From an uncultured Coriobacteriales bacterium (GTDB lineage Bacteria > Actinomycetota > Coriobacteriia > Coriobacteriales > UMGS124), in the NCBI GenBank assembly GCA_934636245.1, contig CAKUAI010000012.1, positions 1 to 64,000 of the forward strand: a stretch of DNA of 64,000 nt, given 5' to 3'. How positions within the stretch are numbered: the stretch's first letter is position 1; the number at the start of each line of letters is the position of its first letter. Shown in pieces: positions 57,207 to 64,000 of this stretch. Made by a program: the position numbers and the translations under genes. Below the pieces are notes generated by a model. That model was not told the DNA's origin, did no database searches, and worked only from the letters and a program-made list of their open reading frames with translations.

Positions 57207-57240
57207 CGCCTGCTTTTGTCCGAGGAGAGGGGAGCGGCTG

Positions 57241-57714
57241 ATGTCCGAGGCCGACCTTGCAGGCAAGCCCATTGTGCGCGTGATGCGCGCTGATGACTAT
57301 GACCAGGTCCACGCCCTGTGGGAGCACATTCATGGCTTTGCTCTGCGCTCGCTTGACGATTCGCGCGCCTATGTCGAGCGGTTCTTGAAGCGCAATCCCC
57401 AGACGAGCTGCGTGGCTGAGCTCGATGGGCGCATCGTGGGGTCCATCCTGTGCGGCCATGACGGCAGGCAGGGGAGCTTCTACCACGTGTGCGTTGCCCC
57501 TGAGTGCCGCAAGCATGGTTTGGGCAAGCAGATGGTGCGCTTCTGCTTGCAGGCCTTGGCCGATGAACACATCAGCAAGGCGACGCTCGTGGCCTTTGAC
57601 GACAACGAGGTGGGTAACAAGTTCTGGAAGGGCATTGGCTGGACGGCGCGCAGGGACTTCAATTCCTACGAGTTTGCCCTCAATGCGGAGAACATCACGC
57701 GCTACGTGCAGTAG
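57241..57714 (+). CDS. GNAT family N-acetyltransferase
   Basis: 157 residues. VRVMRADDYDQVHALW starts the fold; the acetyl-CoA site is VCVAPECRKHGLGKQMVRFC (R/Q-x-x-G-x-G/A). FWKGIGWTARRDF gives strand 5 and the end. Substrate unknown; protein or small-molecule acetylation. GGAGAGGGGAG before ATG 57241 is strong. It follows ecfT by 34 bases and may share its transcript. Confidence 0.88.
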   Translation: MSEADLAGKPIVRVMRADDYDQVHALWEHIHGFALRSLDDSRAYVERFLKRNPQTSCVAELDGRIVGSILCGHDGRQGSFYHVCVAPECRKHGLGKQMVRFCLQALADEHISKATLVAFDDNEVGNKFWKGIGWTARRDFNSYEFALNAENITRYVQ

Positions 57715-57761
57715 CGCCTGGTAGGCCCTGCAAAATAAAGAGTCGCCAGTTGTAATCTGGG

Positions 57762-57795
57762 AGGCAGTCGGGAAAATCCGGGTGCCTTCTTTTTG
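57762..57795 (+). terminator. Terminator after the GNAT gene
   Basis: AGGCA..CGG and CCG..TGCCT form an interrupted stem, followed by TTCTTTTT. The inverted repeat AATCCTAC-N7-GTAGGATT (57802-57824) lies just after. Confidence 0.6.
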
Positions 57796-57875
57796 GGCGA
57801 TAATCCTACTAATAAAGTAGGATTGTGGAGAGAGAATGAAGAGTTTACCTTGGTGAAGAAAAACGCGGCTCTGTA

Positions 57876-57902
57876 TTGACTAGAAGTTAACCGTGGTATA
57901 TT
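57876..57902 (+). promoter_or_regulatory. Possible promoter reading into the hairpin array
   Basis: TTGACT (57876-57881), 15 bp, TATATT (57897-57902), in an AT-rich segment some 50 bases before the first hairpin of repeat family 2. The spacing is short. If used, the array would be transcribed. Confidence 0.3.
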
Positions 57903-57952
57903 GTTTGCAGCGTCGAAAGGAGCAAGCAAAGCGCTCCCAAGACACTCGCTTC

Positions 57953-58325
57953 GCCTCCCTCTCCTTGCCTCCCGGCCTTCCCAGCCGGGAGGCGTCCCAG
58001 AGAGATTGCAGCAAGCGACCTGGTCAGCCTCCCTCTCCTTGGCCCTGCGACCCTCCCCGGTCGCAGGGCCGTCCCAAAAGAGATTCTGACCATGCGTACC
58101 GAGTGTGCCTCCCTCTCCTTGGGAGCCCGCATCCCCATGCGGGCTCCCGTCCCATTGCCTCCCTCTCCTTGCCTCCCGGCTTTCCCAGCCGGGAGGCGTC
58201 CCAGGGAGATTGCAGCAGGCGACCTGGTTAGCCTCCCTCTCCTTGGGAGCCCGCATCCCCATGTGGGCTCCCGTCCCATTGCCTTCCTCTCCTTGGGCCC
58301 TGGCCTCACGGCTGGGGCCCGTCCC
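57953..58325 (+). repeat. Hairpin repeat family 2: array of six variable-stem hairpins
   Basis: Six units each begin GCCTYCCTCTCCTT, continue with a perfect or wobble-paired hairpin of 10-12 bp, and end GTCCC. Stems: GCCTCCCGGC (57967-57993), GGCCCTGCGACC (58041-58070), GGGAGCCCGCAT (58121-58148), GCCTCCCGGC (58171-58197), GGGAGCCCGCAT (58245-58272, one wobble), GGGCCCTGGCC (58295-58320, two wobbles). Three to four stem families are used and the stem changes are compensated. Loops are mostly pyrimidine-rich around TCCC. The array lies between the GNAT gene and the GT8 gene and is not coding. Confidence 0.9.
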
Positions 58326-58340
58326 TGTTTAGGGGCTAGA

Positions 58341-58377
58341 AAGAGACCTCGCCAGCCTGAAGTCTGACGAGGTCTCT
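58341..58377 (-). terminator. Terminator of the GT8 gene
   Basis: AAGAGACCTCG and CGAGGTCTCTT pair over 11 bp; CTTTCT follows on the minus strand. Confidence 0.65.
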
Positions 58378-58427
58378 TGGTTGTGGTTGTGGTTCTGTCG
58401 TGCATGAGGGCGGTTGCGCGCTTTACT

Positions 58428-59534
58428 TTAGAGCAGCTTACCTCCGTCGAGGTTCCTAAAGGTGCGAATCGCCCAGCGCCTGCGCTTTGTGTTAGGCGGG
58501 AACACAGCGTTGACAAGGGGCATGCCGACCTTGAACGCAAAGAAGACAACGAGGCGGTGACGCAGGTCTGCCAGGTTGTGATAGGAGTCTTTGAGCATCT
58601 GCGCAAGCCGCTTGCGATAAGGGCAGCGGCGTGCGTATTGCCACCAGGCCTCGGCGAAGTCCACGTTGGGATAGAGCCAGGGGCGGTTGTCGGGGCCTGC
58701 GTAATGCACGATCTTTGGTGCACGACGGGCCTGTGCGTATGCGCCGCGCATCTCTGGGGGTGCGCAGGGAATGATGTGGCCGCAGCGCAGTCCCTGCCAG
58801 TCGAACAGGGTGTTCCATGCCATGTCGAGCCGTACGAAGTCGCCGCTTGCAAGGTAGTTGAGTACGTCCTGGTCGAGCCACTGCCAATGGCGCACGGTGG
58901 CCAGGGCGATGCATTTGCCCGTGGGGGCGCTGCGGCGGAACTCCGCCAGGTTGAGTACGAGCACTCCTGCCTGGAAGTAGGTATATGGGTCCTCGAGGCC
59001 TACGTCGTTCTTGAGATAGTCGTAAATGGCCTCGTCGTAGCCGCCTGCCATGCCAGCGGTGTCGGCATCGAGTGTGGCAGCAAGGAGATAGCCTTCGAGG
59101 TCCACGTCGTAGAGCCTGGCGATGTCGTCGAGCACCACGAGGTCGCAGTCGATGTAGGCCGCCTTGTCCACGCCGGGTAGAAGCTCGGGGGCGAGCAGGC
59201 GGTAATACGTCTCGCAGGCAAAGTGGCCATGGCAGGGGAGCGTGGCGTTTCCTGCAGCGGCCATGGCATCAAGGAAGCCCACGCGTACGTTGGGCTTGCA
59301 TGATGCCTGCCAATGCAGGAGCTCCATGTTTGCGGGGGAGATGTCGCTTGTGAGCACAATGATGTCGTACTCACGCTGCGGGTCGGAATTCTCAAGTATC
59401 GACTGCAGCGTGACCGACATGTACGGCACGAACTTCTCGTTGCAAGCGAGGAGCACGACCACATCGTTCATGGGTTGGCCGAGCTCGGCGGCATTCTTGC
59501 ACAGGCCGATCGGCTGATTCGTCAAAGCATCCAT
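58428..59534 (-). CDS. Glycosyltransferase family 8 protein
   Basis: 368 residues. Sugar-nucleotide binding core DVVVLLACNEKFVPYMSVTL, catalytic DxD in AAYIDCDLVVLDDI, YFQAGVLVLNLAEFR, WQWLDQDVLNYL and KIVHYAGPDNRPW. This is the GT8 retaining galactosyl/glucosyltransferase fold; it probably decorates a surface polymer. The C-terminal 80 residues carry a hydrophobic helix (HRLVVFFAFKVGMPLVNAVF). Start ATG 59534 is tentative; ATG 59471 begins at the conserved strand, and neither has a good ribosome site. Confidence 0.85.
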   Translation of the reverse strand: MDALTNQPIGLCKNAAELGQPMNDVVVLLACNEKFVPYMSVTLQSILENSDPQREYDIIVLTSDISPANMELLHWQASCKPNVRVGFLDAMAAAGNATLPCHGHFACETYYRLLAPELLPGVDKAAYIDCDLVVLDDIARLYDVDLEGYLLAATLDADTAGMAGGYDEAIYDYLKNDVGLEDPYTYFQAGVLVLNLAEFRRSAPTGKCIALATVRHWQWLDQDVLNYLASGDFVRLDMAWNTLFDWQGLRCGHIIPCAPPEMRGAYAQARRAPKIVHYAGPDNRPWLYPNVDFAEAWWQYARRCPYRKRLAQMLKDSYHNLADLRHRLVVFFAFKVGMPLVNAVFPPNTKRRRWAIRTFRNLDGGKLL

Positions 59535-59626
59535 AGGGGAATTGTACACGCCCGTTGCACATTTCGCCAAGAGAACCCGCCACCTGACCACAAACCCCGA
59601 CCGTCGGTCATACAAGAGCGCCACGG

Positions 59627-59830
59627 ACGAGGTTCTGCCCTCACAAACGCAGGTTCTGATGCGCAAGGCGCACGGGTGCGATGCGCGCGGCGCGGGCCCT
59701 TGGCCTACTAGATGTACACCACAGGTGCGCACCGCGCGTGAGCCTCCCGAGAACGCGGCGCGTGAGGTTCTGCCCTCACAAACGCGGGTTCTCGTCCGCA
59801 AGGCGCCGGGAGGTTCCGCCCCACTAAAAG
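59627..59830 (-). repeat. Degenerate copies of hairpin repeat family 1
   Basis: In reverse orientation to copies A and B, the flank-plus-arm sequence GGTTCTGATGCGCAAGGCGC (59652-59671) and its counterpart GGTTCTCGTCCGCAAGGCGC (near 59788-59807) occur, the latter with the inner arm of copy B type (CCGGGAGG) but no right half. A right-half fragment (CCTCCCGAGAACGC...GCGTGAGGTTC) lies near 59742-59770. The pieces look like shuffled or deleted copies. With copy C they fill the 387-base gap between two genes. Confidence 0.7.
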
Positions 59831-59836
59831 CAGGTT

Positions 59837-59906
59837 CTGATGCGCAAGGCGCGCAGGGCCGACGTGTACTGGAGTACTCTAGGTCCTGCGGAACGCAGCG
59901 CATCAG
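59837..59906 (-). repeat. Hairpin repeat family 1, copy C
   Basis: An intact third copy, inverted, 7 kb from copies A and B. Outer stem CTGATGCGC / GCGCATCAG as in A; inner stem CGCAGGGCC / GGTCCTGCG (one wobble), different from A and B. The internal loops (AAGGCG, GAACGCA) and the 21-nt apical segment are exact complements of those in A and B. It ends about 15 bases from the stop of the transglutaminase-like gene. Confidence 0.9.
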
Positions 59907-59921
59907 GTTCTGCGACACACT

Positions 59922-61430
59922 CTAGCTGGCGCGGTAGCCGGTATCGAGGGTGTAGGAGAGTGACGTCGCCGGCAGCAGCCAGCCGTTGGACGACAGCGAT
60001 GCGTCGATGAGGCATTGCCTGCCGTCGAGGCTCGTGAGGAACACGAGGCCGTGGTCGCCCCAGTTGCCGCTCTGACGCAGCACCAGGCAGGGCTCGGCGA
60101 TGGCGTCGGCGTAGCCGTAGTAGCGCATGATGTACTGGATGGCCGCCGCGAACTCGTAGCAGTTGGCCGTCATGTTGGTGAAGCACTGCTTGGCGTAGGT
60201 AATGCGCCAGTCGCCCTCAACGTCCCAAGGACGCTGGTTCTGGTCGTTCTCGACGTAGTCGATCCACGAGATGTGCAGGTAGGTGTAGTAGGCATTGTCG
60301 CCGGCATCCAGGCCGTCTTGCGCTTGGCTGTCGCAGTAGTTCTTCACCAGCTGGTCGAGTTCGGCGTCGCCTGTGGTGAAGTAGCCAGTGGGAGACCAGG
60401 GGTCCTCGACGCCGCCCGAGTTGTAGGCTGCGTCCTTGTTGAAAGACGTGGTCGAGTAACTCCACACGTCTCCCTGGGCGATGGTCGAGACGTCATCCAC
60501 GTCGTGGGGAGTCTGGTCGTGCGGGTCGGTTGCAGCCTGCTGCGCGTCAGGCGTCGCATCGGTCGCGCCGGCATCGGTGCTCGTGCTGGCAGCGGGGGTG
60601 GCGCTCGGCGTCGCGCTGGCGCTTGTGCCTGCGGCCGTGGTATCAGTCGTTGAGGAAGCGGCAGGAGCGCTGTCCTGCGAGCTTTCTGCCTGTACGTAGC
60701 CCTGATTGGCGTTGCCGGCCACGCAGCTGCCCACGAGGGCAATGACGACGAGCAAGGCGACGGCACCTACGGCCGCCACCGGGTAGATGGGGTTTGACTG
60801 CATGAGCTCGACCACGCGTGCGAGCGGCTCGGGCAGTGCGGGGGCCGCGGCCGCTGCACTATGGGCTGCGTGGGATGCGGTGTGTGCCTGGTTGGGGCGA
60901 GCTTGGGCGGTGCTGTGAGCGTCTTGCGCATATCGGCCATCCTCACGCTGGGGCTGGCTGAAACGGTTGCCTGCGGCATGTGCCGCACGGTAGTCGCTCT
61001 GCTCGTAGCCGTCATGACGGGCGGTGTAGCCATCCTGGGCATACCCGCCGCGCCAAGAAGCCTCGCTCTGGCCATATCCACCCTGGTCGTATCCAACCTG
61101 CTGTGCGTATGAGGGCTGCTGGGCATAACGCGCGCTCGAGCTAGCTCGATCCGTGCCATACTCATGGCTCGTGGCACGCGCGCTGTAACCGCCCTCGGCA
61201 TACCCCGGGCGACCGTCATCGGCGTACTGGCGCTGCGTCTTGGGGCGGCCAGACGGATAGCAGTCCTGTGCATCGGGGCTGGAATAGCGCTGCGCGCGAG
61301 GTTGGCCGCTTTCGGTGCGGCCGTATCCGGTGCCATACGACTGGCTGTAGTCGCGCGAGGAGGTGCGCCCGCCCTGCGTAGGGGAGGCGTGGCGGTTGGG
61401 GTTATCGCTGCGGTAACGCTCGTCTGCCAT
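59922..61430 (-). CDS. Membrane protein with Tyr/Gly/Gln-rich cytoplasmic tail and extracellular transglutaminase-like domain
   Basis: 502 residues. Residues 1-195 are low-complexity, rich in Tyr, Gly, Gln, Ser and Arg (GYAEGGYSAR, YDQGGYGQSE), prion-like. One membrane helix near 215-240 (VAAVGAVALLVVIALVGSCV), a Ser/Thr/Ala/Asp linker, then a domain with Cys in TANCYEFAAAIQYIM, His in NWGDHGLVF and Asp in CLIDASL, the transglutaminase/papain-like triad order. It could cross-link or cut wall proteins or peptides. It starts 16 bases after dltX on the same strand, so it probably belongs to the dlt transcript. ATG 61430; ribosome site weak. Confidence 0.8.
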   Translation of the reverse strand: MADERYRSDNPNRHASPTQGGRTSSRDYSQSYGTGYGRTESGQPRAQRYSSPDAQDCYPSGRPKTQRQYADDGRPGYAEGGYSARATSHEYGTDRASSSARYAQQPSYAQQVGYDQGGYGQSEASWRGGYAQDGYTARHDGYEQSDYRAAHAAGNRFSQPQREDGRYAQDAHSTAQARPNQAHTASHAAHSAAAAAPALPEPLARVVELMQSNPIYPVAAVGAVALLVVIALVGSCVAGNANQGYVQAESSQDSAPAASSTTDTTAAGTSASATPSATPAASTSTDAGATDATPDAQQAATDPHDQTPHDVDDVSTIAQGDVWSYSTTSFNKDAAYNSGGVEDPWSPTGYFTTGDAELDQLVKNYCDSQAQDGLDAGDNAYYTYLHISWIDYVENDQNQRPWDVEGDWRITYAKQCFTNMTANCYEFAAAIQYIMRYYGYADAIAEPCLVLRQSGNWGDHGLVFLTSLDGRQCLIDASLSSNGWLLPATSLSYTLDTGYRAS

Positions 61431-61446
61431 GAGGGCGGGTCACATC

Positions 61447-61668
61447 CTAGAACTGGTTGTAGATGAAGTCGGCGCTGCCGCCGAAGTCCGAGAAGGCCGA
61501 GAAGAGGAAGATGCCGAGCACGATGGCGCAGACGGCGAGCGCCACCGCAATGCAGGCGATTCCGTTGTGCTCAGAGAACCATGCGCGCCCCGTCTCCTTG
61601 ATCTTTGCCATGGTGAGGGGCTGCTTGGGCTCCTTCTTTTCAAAATGCTTGCCGGATTGCTCTGCCAC
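61447..61668 (-). CDS. dltX: DltX-like small membrane protein of teichoic acid D-alanylation
   Basis: 73 residues: a charged N-terminus (KKEPKQPLTMAKIKETGRAW), one membrane helix (GIACIAVALAVCAIVLGIFL) and the C-terminus SADFIYNQF. FIYN-x-F at the very end is the hallmark of DltX, whose tail enters the DltB channel in D-alanine transfer. DltX is usually first in dlt operons (dltXABCD); here it follows dltD, one base after its stop (TAACGTG). The GTG start has GGAGG about eleven bases upstream. Confidence 0.78.
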   Translation of the reverse strand: MAEQSGKHFEKKEPKQPLTMAKIKETGRAWFSEHNGIACIAVALAVCAIVLGIFLFSAFSDFGGSADFIYNQF

Positions 61669-61669
61669 G

Positions 61670-62866
61670 TTACTCGCCCTCCCCGTTTGCAAACTCGTAG
61701 ATGGCCTGGTTGAGGTCGACCCAGCCGGTCCAGCCAAAGTGGACGATGTCGTAGAGCCAGTACGTTTCATACTCGCGGTCGGAGAAGTCGCACACCTGGG
61801 CGCCCGCATCCTCGCAGATTTGGCGCACGTGGCTGTAGCAGTTCTCGCGCGTCTGCGCGTCGATGCCGAGCAGGTCGTAATACGGGCCCATCTCAGGGCA
61901 GATGACGACCATGACATCGACGCCGCATTCGTTTGCTACCTGGAGGAACGCCGCGAGGTCGTCGTATTCGGGGGTATCCGTGTACGTCTCGTTGGCACGG
62001 GAGCCTGCCGCTGCGTCAAGCACGGGGGCAAGCGACTTGGAATAGAAGCTGTCCTCCACGCCCCAGTCGTTGTTGGTCGAGCGGGTTTTGGCGTATTCAA
62101 GCGCCTCGGCGCGCATGGCGTCCCAATCAGGCGTCTGCTCGGCCTGGTCGTCGACGCGCTCGATGCCGCGGGCACGCACGTCCTGCAGGTCGCGGCGCAG
62201 CGACAGGTCGTCGAAGGCGGAGAAGACGATGCGGTTGAGGCCGTCCTGCGGCAGCGACCCCGAGGCGGAGTCGAGCTTGGTCTCGTCGATGCCCAGCTCG
62301 CCCAGACGCTGGCGCACATAGGCCTTGGTCTCGTCGCTGATGGCGTCGTTGTCACAAAAAGCCTGGTAAAGCGAATAGGAGAAGCGCGTCTGGAAGGTCG
62401 ATGCGTCTTCGCCGCCATCAACGAACCAGCCGGGGCTCACGATGAGGACACATTTCTGGCGAGGCAGGCCCTCTTTTTGGGCAAGGGCGCCCAGGGCGAT
62501 GGTCTGCCAGAGGCTCTGGTCGTACGCCTCGCCCACGAGCATGAGGTCCAGGCCGTAGTTCGTGGTTCCAAAGACCTGCGAGGCCACCTGGGGCACGATG
62601 CTTGCCGGCGTGGAGAACTCCGAGGAGCCAAAAACCACAAGCGAACGGTCGGTCATGCTGGCGCGCATGAAGTCGACGCTGGAGGACTTGGCTCCCGAGT
62701 ACACGTAGCCGTAGTTGGCGTCCGCGTCGGAGTCGCCCTGTGCGGGCCAGGCGGCGAAGACGCATGCGGCGCCAACGCCTGCCAGGGCCACGCCGGCGCA
62801 GGCTGCGGCCAGGCGCAGGCGCACCTGGCGGGGGTTCATGGGAGTTGGCTTCTTCGCGCGTGCCAC
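61670..62866 (-). CDS. dltD: D-alanyl transfer protein DltD
   Basis: 398 residues. One N-terminal helix, then an SGNH-hydrolase-like extracellular domain with nucleophile Ser in VVFGSSEFS, and Asp/His in LYDIVHFGWTGW. It completes transfer of D-alanine to teichoic acid. Basic N-terminus (MARAKKPTP) and helix LAAACAGVALAGVGAACVFA set the topology. GTG 62866 follows AAAGG. Confidence 0.93.
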   Translation of the reverse strand: MARAKKPTPMNPRQVRLRLAAACAGVALAGVGAACVFAAWPAQGDSDADANYGYVYSGAKSSSVDFMRASMTDRSLVVFGSSEFSTPASIVPQVASQVFGTTNYGLDLMLVGEAYDQSLWQTIALGALAQKEGLPRQKCVLIVSPGWFVDGGEDASTFQTRFSYSLYQAFCDNDAISDETKAYVRQRLGELGIDETKLDSASGSLPQDGLNRIVFSAFDDLSLRRDLQDVRARGIERVDDQAEQTPDWDAMRAEALEYAKTRSTNNDWGVEDSFYSKSLAPVLDAAAGSRANETYTDTPEYDDLAAFLQVANECGVDVMVVICPEMGPYYDLLGIDAQTRENCYSHVRQICEDAGAQVCDFSDREYETYWLYDIVHFGWTGWVDLNQAIYEFANGEGE

Positions 62867-62902
62867 GTCGTGCCTTTCGAATGTTGCGGGGCCAGCTTGG
62901 TC

Positions 62903-63151
62903 TTACATGCGCTCGCTGGTGCGGGCGACAATCTTGTTCAGGGTGTTCATTTCCTCACGCTCAAGCTCGGTGGGGGCGATGGACACGCCGAAGTTGGACT
63001 CGAGGGCCACGAGCAGCTCGATGGCGGTGAGGGAGTCGAGCACGTCTTCCTCGAAGAGGTCGATGTCGGGCTCGTCGCGGATGTCGTCCTCGCCGGTGAT
63101 GTCGGCCACGAGGTCGCAGATCTGGTCGAAGAGGTTCTCAGGTGCGCTCAT
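62903..63151 (-). CDS. dltC: D-alanyl carrier protein DltC
   Basis: 82 residues, acidic four-helix carrier. The phosphopantetheine serine is in EDVLDSLTAIELLVAL (DSL). It carries D-alanine from DltA to the membrane step. AAAGGA lies before ATG 63151; the gene follows dltB by 18 bases. Confidence 0.95.
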   Translation of the reverse strand: MSAPENLFDQICDLVADITGEDDIRDEPDIDLFEEDVLDSLTAIELLVALESNFGVSIAPTELEREEMNTLNKIVARTSERM

Positions 63152-63169
63152 GTTGGGTTCCTTTCGTTG

Positions 63170-64000
63170 TTATGCACTGATCGGGTGCAATGCCTGACCG
63201 CTGAAAAGGGCAAAGCCGAAGAACACGCAAACCATGGTGACGGCCCACGAGACGATGTGGAACCATCCCTCCTTGCGATGCTTCTTGTAGAACTTGCTCT
63301 TCTTCTGGAAGGCCTCGCAGCCAGCCAGAAGCACGCCGTGGTACACGCCGTATACCAGGTAGTCCACCGTGAGGCCGTGCCACATGCCCATGAGGACGAA
63401 GTTGATCATGAAGGCAACGCAGGCGCAGGTGAGCGTGGAGGAGAAGAGCTTGCGCTTGAGGGCGAACTGCGTGAAGCGCATGAACACGAAGTCGCGCAGC
63501 CAGCTGGAGAGGCTGATGTGCCAGCGGTTCCAGAAGTCCTTGATGTCGGTGGCGCAGAAGGGCGCGCGGAAGTTGCGCGGCACGTCCACACCCAGCGCGT
63601 AGCCCACGCCCATCGCCATGTGCGAGTAACCGGCGAAATCGAAGAAGAGGTACAGGCCGTAGGCAAAGGCGTACACAAGCTGGGTTGCCGCGAAGGCGCC
63701 GCCCGTGGAGGTGCCGATGGCGGCCGGTCCGAACCACATGAGCCACTGTGCGAGCGGGGCGATGACGAACTTATAGAGTGCGCCCACAGCGAACCAGCCG
63801 GCGCCGCGCAGCAAAAGCTCCAGGTAGGCATCACGGCTGAGCGTGTTGGCCATGTTCTCCTCGAAGGGGCGGCTGCGAAGGATGGGGCCGGAGGTGAACG
63901 TGGGGAAGAACGACAGGAAGTACAGGTAGTGCCAGGTCTTTACCTCGCAGATGAGCCCGTCGCGAATCTCGATGAGCATCTGCACGGCCTTGAAGGTGAT
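63170..64000 (-). CDS. dltB: MBOAT acyltransferase DltB (partial, runs off the right edge)
   Basis: The C-terminal 276 residues are visible; the frame stays open to base 64000, so the N-terminal third is outside. Motifs: FPTFTSGPILR, YLFFDFAGYSHMAMGVGYA, FRAPFCATDIKDFWNRWHIS and the catalytic His in LMGMWHGLTVDYLVYG. DltB moves D-alanine across the membrane with DltC outside the inner face and DltX in its channel. dltA is expected further right. Confidence 0.93.
   Translation of the reverse strand: MTFKAVQMLIEIRDGLICEVKTWHYLYFLSFFPTFTSGPILRSRPFEENMANTLSRDAYLELLLRGAGWFAVGALYKFVIAPLAQWLMWFGPAAIGTSTGGAFAATQLVYAFAYGLYLFFDFAGYSHMAMGVGYALGVDVPRNFRAPFCATDIKDFWNRWHISLSSWLRDFVFMRFTQFALKRKLFSSTLTCACVAFMINFVLMGMWHGLTVDYLVYGVYHGVLLAGCEAFQKKSKFYKKHRKEGWFHIVSWAVTMVCVFFGFALFSGQALHPISA

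Noticed and set aside
57835..57855. Six-codon leader peptide MKSLPW behind a ribosome site
   Set aside because: A GGAGAGAGA-ATG start and immediate stop exist, but no attenuator linked to it or downstream gene on that strand makes a case.
57953..58325. Possible CRISPR array
   Set aside because: The repeated part is short, spacing is irregular (about 50-80 bases) and the variable parts are self-complementary hairpins. No cas gene lies nearby.

Overview
The window is GC-rich with long, tightly packed genes. Its content points to an anaerobic actinobacterium of class Coriobacteriia (the Olsenella / Parolsenella / Collinsella / Atopobium neighbourhood). The pointers are Tat-exported flavoproteins with FMN-binding domains, a flavoprotein reductase next to a membrane-bound LuxR regulator, NfnAB, a fused 2-hydroxyacyl-CoA dehydratase activase, rubrerythrin plus flavodiiron protein, the ftsB-ppx pair typical of actinobacteria, and a dlt operon. 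The genus is an inference.

Left part (1-18.5 kb): end of a surface protein; C69 dipeptidase; a rubredoxin-first rubrerythrin and a flavodiiron protein carrying a Tat signal; GIY-YIG protein; trmL; a TraX-like membrane protein; a long activase/dehydratase fusion; tRNA-Arg; SRP RNA; a methionine-type ABC transporter whose binding protein is fused to an FMN-bind domain; dnaX.

An accessory island (about 18.5-25.3 kb) separates dnaX from ybaB-recR, which are usually adjacent. It holds a DUF4143 ATPase behind two tandem palindromes, a decayed duplicate of that gene's 3' end, a two-gene Tat-peptide/membrane-protein unit, a 29-residue membrane peptide, and a BlaI/BlaR1-type regulatory pair with an ABC exporter. 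TACA-NN-TGTA type operators sit at the exporter and peptide promoters.

Middle (25.3-48.5 kb): mostly housekeeping. ybaB-recR, shikimate-kinase-like protein, tRNA-Gln, a peptidoglycan-binding protein, polyprenyl synthase, tRNA-Leu, ppx, ftsB-like gene, glmU-prs, pth, nfnAB, asnS, rsmD, a Nim-like flavoprotein, initiator tRNA, an EF-G paralogue, a Fic protein with a dense half-site cluster upstream, an AGCS symporter, rdgB and dtd.

Right part (48.5-64 kb): exported fumarate-reductase-like flavoprotein and its LuxR-type membrane regulator; VanZ protein; FMN riboswitch with ribU and the EcfA-EcfA'-EcfT module; GNAT protein; GT8 glycosyltransferase; and the dltB-dltC-dltD-dltX operon with an appended transglutaminase-like gene. 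Between these lie two families of hairpin repeats in which the stems vary but stay paired while loops and flanks are constant. They are the most unusual structures in the window.

Taken together, four Tat substrates (three of them flavoproteins), riboflavin uptake under FMN control and oxygen-detoxifying enzymes suggest a flavin-based redox layer outside the cytoplasmic membrane.
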